Positions 57,476-64,000 of a DNA stretch of 64,000 bases are shown here, piece by piece (within the stretch, counting starts at the first letter, position 1; each line of letters opens with the position of its first letter). A program made the position numbers and the translations under genes. This DNA is from Capra hircus (lineage: Eukaryota > Chordata > Mammalia > Artiodactyla > Bovidae). The notes under the pieces are model-generated. The model was not told where the DNA came from, did not search any database, and saw only the letters and a list, made by a program, of their open reading frames with translations. The stretch lies in assembly GCF_001704415.2 (NCBI RefSeq), contig NC_030814.1:74827121-74891120 (forward strand). The letters run 5' to 3'.

Positions 57476-59159
57476 TGAGTACCTCTCTAAGGGATCAGTA
57501 TTAGAGACAAAGCCATAGTACCAGAAAGCAATGCTGCCAACATCTCTGGTTTCAAGAACAAATTATAGCTCTAGAGTAAATGCATATTCAAAACATTGAT
57601 TTTGATTCTCTCTCATAGCTGCAACAAATGGTTTGTCTCTGAGGAAATTATTACTGAGAGCGTTTTAAAATCTCTTAGATCCTAACAGATGTGTCGTGTA
57701 AAATATCTGAATAGGACACTCATCTTTTTAAAATATATGGACATTGGCTTACTTAACATTAACAACCAATTGTTCAAAGCTGGTATGCAGGTTAATTTTT
57801 GCCAGAGCTTAAGTGTCTGGTTCACAGATTTGGCCTTCAGAATCATGTGGTGATTCACTTCAGAAATTGCTTTTATTTATAAGAAAAAGACATAGTCTGG
57901 CAGCCAGAAATAATTGATTGTTTTAATAAAATTTCAAGGGTATATTCATGGTATCTTCCCACAGAAAGACAGAATTAGTCAATTCAAACTGAATCTCTGT
58001 CCAGTGATCCTTTAGGAAAGTGGAGTCTCAAAAAACTAGACTTTCAAATTCTATTGGAATTTTGGCATAAACCAAATGCAGACTATAAATTAAACACAAG
58101 TCATCTGCCAATAGTACTTTACTGTTTTTAGATAACTGCTAGCATGTTGAATGAACAGTTATTACACTGATGACAAGTAACAAGTGCTTTCTTGCAATTT
58201 TAAAACTCATGCATCTAGTTTAAAGCTATCACTTCCTTCCTCCCTCCTTCCCTTCCTCTGATTCAACCCTTCCTACCCAACCCTTCCTTGCTAGCTTCCT
58301 TCCTTCCTTGCTTCTTTGCTTTCAAACAGGAATATAGAAGTATATCAACAAAGAATATTTTCTGTAAGAAAGAAACAGGAGATTACCAATAAAATTGCTA
58401 ATTGATACCAGCTAATCTACTGGTGTGGTTAAGTAACTATTGAGTAATTGGTTTTTTAATTTCATTTTAGCCCAAACAGATGGGAGGGTTTGTCAACTAA
58501 ACACATATTTGGATTACCTTTTAAAGGCATGAATTTATTTAAATTTTATTTGTAAATAGTCTCCATGATTCCAGTCAACTAATGTCTAAACCATGCTTTC
58601 AAAACTTTAGGGCACTTATTTATTTCTGACAAAATACTCAATAAATCTCTAAATATTGCCTCTTGGTTTATGAATATCTCTATGTTCTTGTCAAAACAAA
58701 ACCTAAATTACTGTGTTCATAAGGAGGGGAATAGCAACAGGAGTACACAGAGATGATTGGATTTAGAAATCTGTAATTATTTCCTTGCTTCCCCCCTCTT
58801 CCCTAACCAGAACCAACATGCTAAAAAGTATATTGTTTGGTTTTTATTTTCCAATTAAGTTAGAAGAGCTTTCTGCTCCTTAGAACCACTGCTTTCTATA
58901 AGATATGAAAATGGTATGCCTAATCATGTTATTCAAGCACTGGGAAAAGTATTACTGATGAAGTCTAATGTTAAAAGCCAATAATCCCAGTATATCTTGG
59001 ACAGAATTATGCCCAATTATCACTGACTCCAGGAAATCCTGGGTATTTTTTTTTAACTGTACTGCCATTAGTGCCTAAAATGAGAGAACTATAAAATTCT
59101 TTTGGTCACAACTGATGTAATGAAGTGTTTCAGCAAATGTGTGGAGGATCACTAGATTC
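57476..59159. other. No gene; CT-rich tract at 58231-58320
   Basis: 1.68 kb AT-rich. The only feature is an imperfect (TTCC)n tract at 58231-58320. Confidence 0.55.
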
Positions 59160-59560
59160 CCTCCAGAATCTGCTGTGACCTTTCTTACTAATTAAGTTGT
59201 TGCCCAGAAGCCACTGGCCAGACACGGGTTACATTTCCCAGCTGACCTTGCAGCTAGATATAGCCACGTGACTAGTTTTTAACATGGGAATGGTGCAGAA
59301 TTAGTTCCCACCACTTCTAGGCTGAAACATTTAAAAGGTGGTTGCGCCTCCTTAGCATATTTACCCCTCTTTGCCTGGAATGTTCATGAGAAGAGGGACC
59401 TTGAAAGGACGACCCACTGAAGATGGCAAAGCTGCTCTCAGCCTGGGGCTCTGAATGACTGAGGAGAGCACTGCCACCTGTCACATCACAATAGATGATC
59501 ACAGGACAGAGAAATAAACTTTAGGTCACTGAATGATTCAAGTCTTTTCATTACAGCAAC
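59160..59560 (+). other. Probable ancient interspersed repeat (family not named)
   Basis: 'cagctagatatagccacgtg', 'aggctgaaacatttaaaagg', 'gacagagaaataaactttag' and 'cattacagcaactagc' recall a widespread old mammalian LTR/DNA-type repeat with an AATAAA near its end. I recognise the texture, not the family. Confidence 0.45.
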
Positions 59561-60222
59561 TAGCGCTGTATCCATGAAAACTTCAAGAAAGTGGATCATT
59601 TATAAGAAACCATCAACAGTGACAATACAAAATGCCGCTGAGGATGCGGAATCACAGGGATTCTTGTTCAGTGCTGGTGGGAACGCAAACTTGGGCAGCT
59701 ACTTTGGAAGACCTTTTGGCGGTTTCTAACAAAACTAAACATATTCTTATTCTATGGTGCAGCAATAGATCTTTTTTTCTATTTACCCAAATGAGTGAAA
59801 CTTAGGTCCACACAAAAATCTGCACATGAATGTGTAGAGCAGCCTTATGCATAAATGTCAAAACTTAAACGCAGCTAAGATACCCTTCAATATTTCTGCA
59901 AATAAACTGTGGTATATCTGTAGAATACAATATTATCCAGTGATAAAAAGAAGTGGGCTAGCATGCTATAAGAAGACATAGAAGAACTTTAAATGCATGT
60001 CAGTAAGTGAAGGAAACCACTATGAAAAGGCTACATACTGTAGATTCTAACAATATAACATTTTGGAAAAAGTAAAACCACAGAGACAGTAAAAAGATCA
60101 GTGATTGCCAGGGGTTATAGGGAAGGAAGGGTTGAATATGTGGACCCTAGGGAAAGTTTAGGCCAGTGAAACTGGCCTGTATGATACTGTATGGTAGATT
60201 CATATCATTATACATTGTCAAA

Positions 60223-60421
60223 TGGGCTTCCCTTGTGGCTCAGCTGGAAAATAATCCACCTGCAATGTGGGAGACCTGGGTTCAATACCCGGGTTGCAAA
60301 GATCCCCTGGAGAAAAGAAAGGCTATCCACTCCAGTATTCTGGCCTGGAGAATTTCATGGACTGTATAGTCCAGGCAAAGAGTCAGACATGACTGAGAAA
60401 CTTCCACTTTACTTTACTTTC
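60223..60421 (+). mobile_element. Bov-tA SINE nested in L1, sense
   Basis: Head 'gggcttcccttgtggctcag' with B-box-like GGTTCAATACC, Bov-A body with a deletion at 'actgtatagtccaggc', and a (CTTTA)n end. Imperfect TSD: TACATTGTCAAA (60211-60222) and TACATTCAAA (60422-60431). Confidence 0.9.
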
Positions 60422-60592
60422 TACATTCAAAAGCCAGAAAATATTCAATGCAAACAAGTACTTAAACCATGAACTTTAGTTAGTAATAATGGAACAATAT
60501 TCGCTCCTTATTTTTACCAAATGTAGGTTATTAATACAAGATATAAAGATAATGGGAAAAATGTGGGAGAGAGGAATGATTAAGGGACATAT

Positions 60593-60742
60593 GGGGGAAT
60601 TCCTTGAAGGCCCAAGGTTAGAACTTTGTGCTTTTACTGCCATAGGCCCAGGTTCAGTCCCTGGTCAGGTAACTAAAACCCCAAAAGCTAGGCTATATGG
60701 TCCAAAAAGAAAAGAAAGAAAAAAAAAATATATATATATATA
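60593..60742 (+). mobile_element. CHR-type SINE nested in L1, sense
   Basis: 'gggaattccttgaaggcccaa', 'gtgcttttactgccatag', 'ggttcagtccctggtcagg' and an A/TA-rich tail (60709-60742). A short duplicated (C/T)ATATGGG on both sides is the likely TSD. It is a tRNA-derived SINE without a Bov-A body. Confidence 0.82.
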
Positions 60743-60830
60743 TGGGAACTCTTTGTTCTCTTTGTTCATTTTTTCCATAAACCTAAAACTGCTCTAAAAT
60801 ATCTTATTAATTTAAAAATCTGTGCTTTTT

Positions 60831-61564
60831 TCCATCATTAATGCATCTATACTCACACATACACACACATGTATACAAAACAGGACTTGCTGAGGAAATG
60901 AGGAAGAACATACAAAGGAAACTGAAATTGACATTTTAAAAAGTGATGAAACTGGAACAGGGAAACATAAAAAGCGAGGAGTTGAAGTATCAATGAGAGA
61001 ACAGTGAGAATACGGAACACATTTATGCTTAAGCACAAAAGAAGATTTAGAGCAAAATGTTCATGGCTTTCATCTCATCCTTGCTGTTTATTGTCTGCTC
61101 ATTTGCCAGTGGGGAACTCAAAAGTGGTACTAGATCTCCCAAATCACTAGATTTCTCATGATGTTTTCAACTATAATCACTTAAGCCCTATACCTACAGC
61201 CTAAGCCACACACAAAAGCAATTTTACCAAAGCAGTATTTAAACAATATCATTGGCTGTTCATTTGTTGCTACAAGCACTTTCACTTGTTTACATACTTT
61301 ATATTTCTATTTTAAAGATAAAGAACTGCAGCTCACAGAGTCAAACAACTTACCTAAAGTTGTGCCTTGAGTTCAGAGCTTGCATTTGAGCCCTAGTGAC
61401 TTATCCAACATGCAAGCTTTCCTCCTAGATTCCCAGCATTCATCTGTTGCCAACAGTAACCACTGAGCTTCTGAGAAAGACCCTTGATTAGTAATTCAGT
61501 TTCTATTTTATATATAGAATCCCCTATTAATCCCAAGTCTAACCTCACCAACCCCTCTGTGGAG
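60831..61564. other. No gene; contains a MIR fragment
   Basis: 730 bases, (CA)-rich patch at 60854-60872, MIR at 61310-61415. Nothing else assignable. Confidence 0.5.
61310..61415 (-). mobile_element. MIR SINE fragment, antisense
   Basis: 'tttaaagataaagaactgca', 'cacagagtcaaacaacttac', 'gagttcagagcttgcatttg' match the antisense MIR core order. Confidence 0.68.
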
Positions 61565-62313
61565 AAGCTGGAATCAAGATTGCTGGGAGAAATATCAATA
61601 ACCTCTGAGATGCAGATGACACCACCCTTATAGCAGAAAGTGAAGAGGAACTAAAGAACCTCTTGATGAAGTTGAAAGAGGAGAGTGAACAAGCTAGCTT
61701 AAAACTGAACTTTCAAAAAATGAAGATCATATCATCTGGTCTCTCACTTCATGGCACATAGATGGGGAAAATTGAAAGTGACAAACTTTATTTTCTTGGG
61801 CTCCAAAATCATTGCGGACAGTGACTGCAGCCATGAAATTAACAAATACTTGCTCCTTGGAAGAAAAGCTATGACCAACCTAGACAGCATATTTAAAAGC
61901 AGATATATCACCTTGCTGACAAAGGTCTGTATAGTCAAAGCTATGGTTTTTCCAGTAGTCATGTATGGATATGAGTGTTGGACCACAAAGAAAGCTGAGA
62001 GCAAAAGAGTTGATACTTTCAAACTGTGACATTGGAGAAAACTCTTGAGAGTCCCTTGGACAGCAAGGAGATCAAACCCGTCAATCCTAAAGGAAATCAA
62101 CCCTGAATATTCATTAGAAGGACTAATGCTGAAGCTAAGTTCCAATACTTTGGCCACCTGATGTGAAAGGACAACTCATTGGAGAAGACACTGATGCTGG
62201 GAAAGACTGAAGGCAAAAGAGAAGAGGACATCAGAGGATGAGATGGTTAGATAGCACCACTGACTCAATAGACACGAATTTGAGCAAACTCCAGGAGATG
62301 GTGAAGGACAGGG
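61565..62313 (+). mobile_element. BovB LINE, internal segment lacking its 3' end
   Basis: Starts in RT ('gaagctggaatcaagattgc') and stops at 'gtgaaggacaggg', about 60 bases before the BovB terminus needed for target-primed insertion. The catalytic YADD codons are mutated ('cctctgagatgcagatgac' gives a stop). Its 3' end must have been lost after insertion. Confidence 0.92.
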
Positions 62314-63268
62314 CCAAAAGACCATTTGCTTAGATCCACAGCAATGAAGCCTGTGTGGCTTCTTGTATTTGAATGACAAGATCATCAGAAGGAAGCAGAG
62401 CCTCTGAGTCAGCAGCATCTGCTTAAATCAAGCCTTAATTAATAACTTGTGCATTCTCTTTTGAAATCACTTCAACTGATGGTGCCTCCCACCCCACTAG
62501 ACCTATGTCACATGTTCCAGCATTTCTTACAGTCATCACTATGCTAGTTATTGTACCTGAATGTGGATACCTTGGAATCCATTGTAAGATGTGATAGCCA
62601 AGAATCAGAAATCATCACTTTCCCAAACTATGGCTTTCTATGGGGTTAAATTGCAAGTCAAAGCTTGTTTGAGCAACACTGAGGAACTCCTAATGAGGCT
62701 CTGAATAAAACATACATGCTTATGGAAGACAAGTGAGGCATGTTTATTTCTTGAAATTAACCAGTCAAAGAATAAAGCAAATTTTGTTAGCTCTCCCAGA
62801 TTTTTAGATGCATATACAATCTATTGATTCCATGGGTTGTTTTAGGGCTATTTAAAGTCCTAGGGTTGGTTCTGGATGACTTGTGTGTTCTGATTTTTGT
62901 TTTGAGGTTTATAGTTTTCTGTTTGGTTAGTCTAAAACTTTTACAGATGGATTCTTATAGCTTTTGAAAAAATAATTACTTTCTTTTTTTTAGATGATCA
63001 GAGAGCATGGAGCATACAGGGTTCCCCCTACTCTGCCCCAATGTGGCTCAGCAAAAAATATTGACTGAGAAGATTTCAAGACTTTTATAGGATAGATACA
63101 GTTTGCTGAAAACGTTTTTCAGCAAAATAACTTAAGGAAATAATATCATGAATTCCCCAAATCATAGAAACTTACAGTATTTTGCCGCAGCCTCAGTGTC
63201 TCAAAAGAACCCAAGTCAACGGGGAAAAAGAAAAAAAGCTGAGTAAAACATCCTGCAAGAGGAGTTCA
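62314..63268. other. No gene recognised
   Basis: 955 bases of unique-looking sequence with a short T run (62982-62992). Confidence 0.5.
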
Positions 63269-63276
63269 ATAAAGGT

Positions 63277-63419
63277 TGTGTGTGTGCTAAGACACTTCAG
63301 TTGTGTCCCACTCTTTGTGATCCTGTGGACCACAGCCTGTCAGGCTCTTCTGTCTATGGAATTCTTCAGACAAGAATACTGGAGTGGGTTGCCATGCCCT
63401 CCTACAGGGGATCTTGCTG
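63277..63419 (-). mobile_element. Bov-tA/Bov-A SINE, 5'-truncated, antisense
   Basis: (GT)n tail, antisense Bov-A to 'aggggatcttgct', then stops before the tRNA head. Possible 8-bp TSD ATAAAGGT / ATAAAGGA at 63269-63276 and 63420-63427. Confidence 0.88.
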
Positions 63420-63427
63420 ATAAAGGA

Positions 63428-64000
63428 TACCTAGATTGTGGTGAAGGATCTAACGCCAGTAATTTGGGTTATTTTCAATGGATTCAATCACAAAAACAGT
63501 TTGATAACATTGGAGATTTATAGGAGTAAGTGTTATTGCTCCCTAAGTACACTGATTATATTCACTGATGGTATTAATTCAACCATTCTGAATGTGCACT
63601 GATTCACTTCAATATGTTAGCACTCTGTGAGTTCCTAGCCAGCAGTATCTATAGAGAATTAGACAATATGGGCACAGAATAATGTCCAGTAAACTAGTGT
63701 CTATGGGAATAGAGAAGTATAGTCCTGGTTTAATGGAAAAAATGAATAAATAAACAGTATCTGAAACTTTAGCAAATCACTTAACTGGTGTAAAATTTCT
63801 TCCAAGACAGAAGGGAAATCAAGGGAAAATCAACTTCAAAGTCTATGTCATGTGTTCTGAGAGTCAGTTTCCCATGAGGCTGGAGAGTTCCACCGACACC
63901 AATAATCAATTCTCAGACACCAGCAGGATGTCTATTCTGTCCTACCTACCTAGAGATAGCATCAGATTCCACAGGTTAAGGGCTCAGTCCTAACAGGACT
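63428..64000. other. No feature recognised
   Basis: 570 bases to the window end with no assignable repeat or gene. Confidence 0.5.

Larger units (their letters stand above)
59590..60830 (+). mobile_element. Ancient L1 3' end hosting two SINEs
   Basis: Sense L1M order: 'ctggtgggaacgcaaacttg', 'agcaatagatc', 'aaaaggctacatactgtag', 'agtaaaaagatcagtgattg', 'atcattatacattgtc', [SINE], 'catgaactttagttagtaat', [SINE], 'tatgggaactctttg', 'aaacctaaaactgctctaaa'. Same subfamily texture as 10085-10745. Confidence 0.87.

Noticed and set aside
1..64000. CRISPR arrays, operons, phage, plasmid or toxin-antitoxin systems
   Set aside because: Repeat content is entirely mammalian; spaced direct repeats are dispersed SINEs of varying distance and divergence. 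No bacterial gene organisation.

Overview
This window looks like anonymous, gene-free nuclear DNA from a pecoran ruminant, most likely a bovid (cattle, buffalo, sheep or goat). The evidence is the repeat content: about 27 ruminant SINEs of the Bov-A / Bov-A2 / Bov-tA family, 14 separate pieces of the RTE-type LINE BovB, a ruminant-type L1, and two CHR-type SINEs found in Cetartiodactyla. Older mammalian repeats (L1M, L2, MIR, MLT1-type LTRs) form the background. No host protein-coding gene, rRNA, functional tRNA, CRISPR array or bacterial feature can be supported. Every long open frame is either a decayed LINE pol gene or a chance frame, often across an antisense SINE.

Layout. 0-10 kb: an old L1 3' end carrying a nested SINE, a run of antisense SINEs, and two quiet stretches of over 2 kb. 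10-13.3 kb: an ancient L1 3' end, then a well-preserved L1 whose 5' part is inverted, bounded by a perfect 16-bp target-site duplication (TSD). 14.5-17.4 kb: a BovB 3' fragment with a 12-bp TSD, inserted beside the longest BovB copy (endonuclease plus reverse transcriptase relics). 19.7-28.6 kb: BovB-rich, with a copy whose 279-codon RT frame is still open, an L2, an MLT1 LTR, and a BovB that carries an inverted duplicate of its own 5' junction. 30-34.3 kb: MLT1-like LTR, antisense L1, a BovB with inverted 5' end, then an unexplained 268-bp inverted repeat. 34.8-45.1 kb: scattered SINEs, an ancient L1 and two MIRs. 45.1-50.2 kb: the quietest 5 kb. 50.2-62.3 kb: more BovB, including a three-level nest (L1, then BovB, then Bov-A2). 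62.3-64 kb: mostly unannotated.

How the parts relate. The elements work as a parasite network. BovB pol (endonuclease plus RT) mobilises itself and is the accepted partner of Bov-A/Bov-tA SINEs, whose 3' part is derived from the BovB 3' end; that shared tail is visible here. L1 used the same target-primed chemistry. Insertion order can be read from nesting and TSDs. The two most unusual structures are the inverted duplications at 26.4-27.2 kb and 33.4-34.3 kb, which ordinary retrotransposition does not explain. I found no credible new gene system. Boundaries without a stated TSD are by eye and may be off by tens of bases; family names come from recognising consensus features, not from a search.
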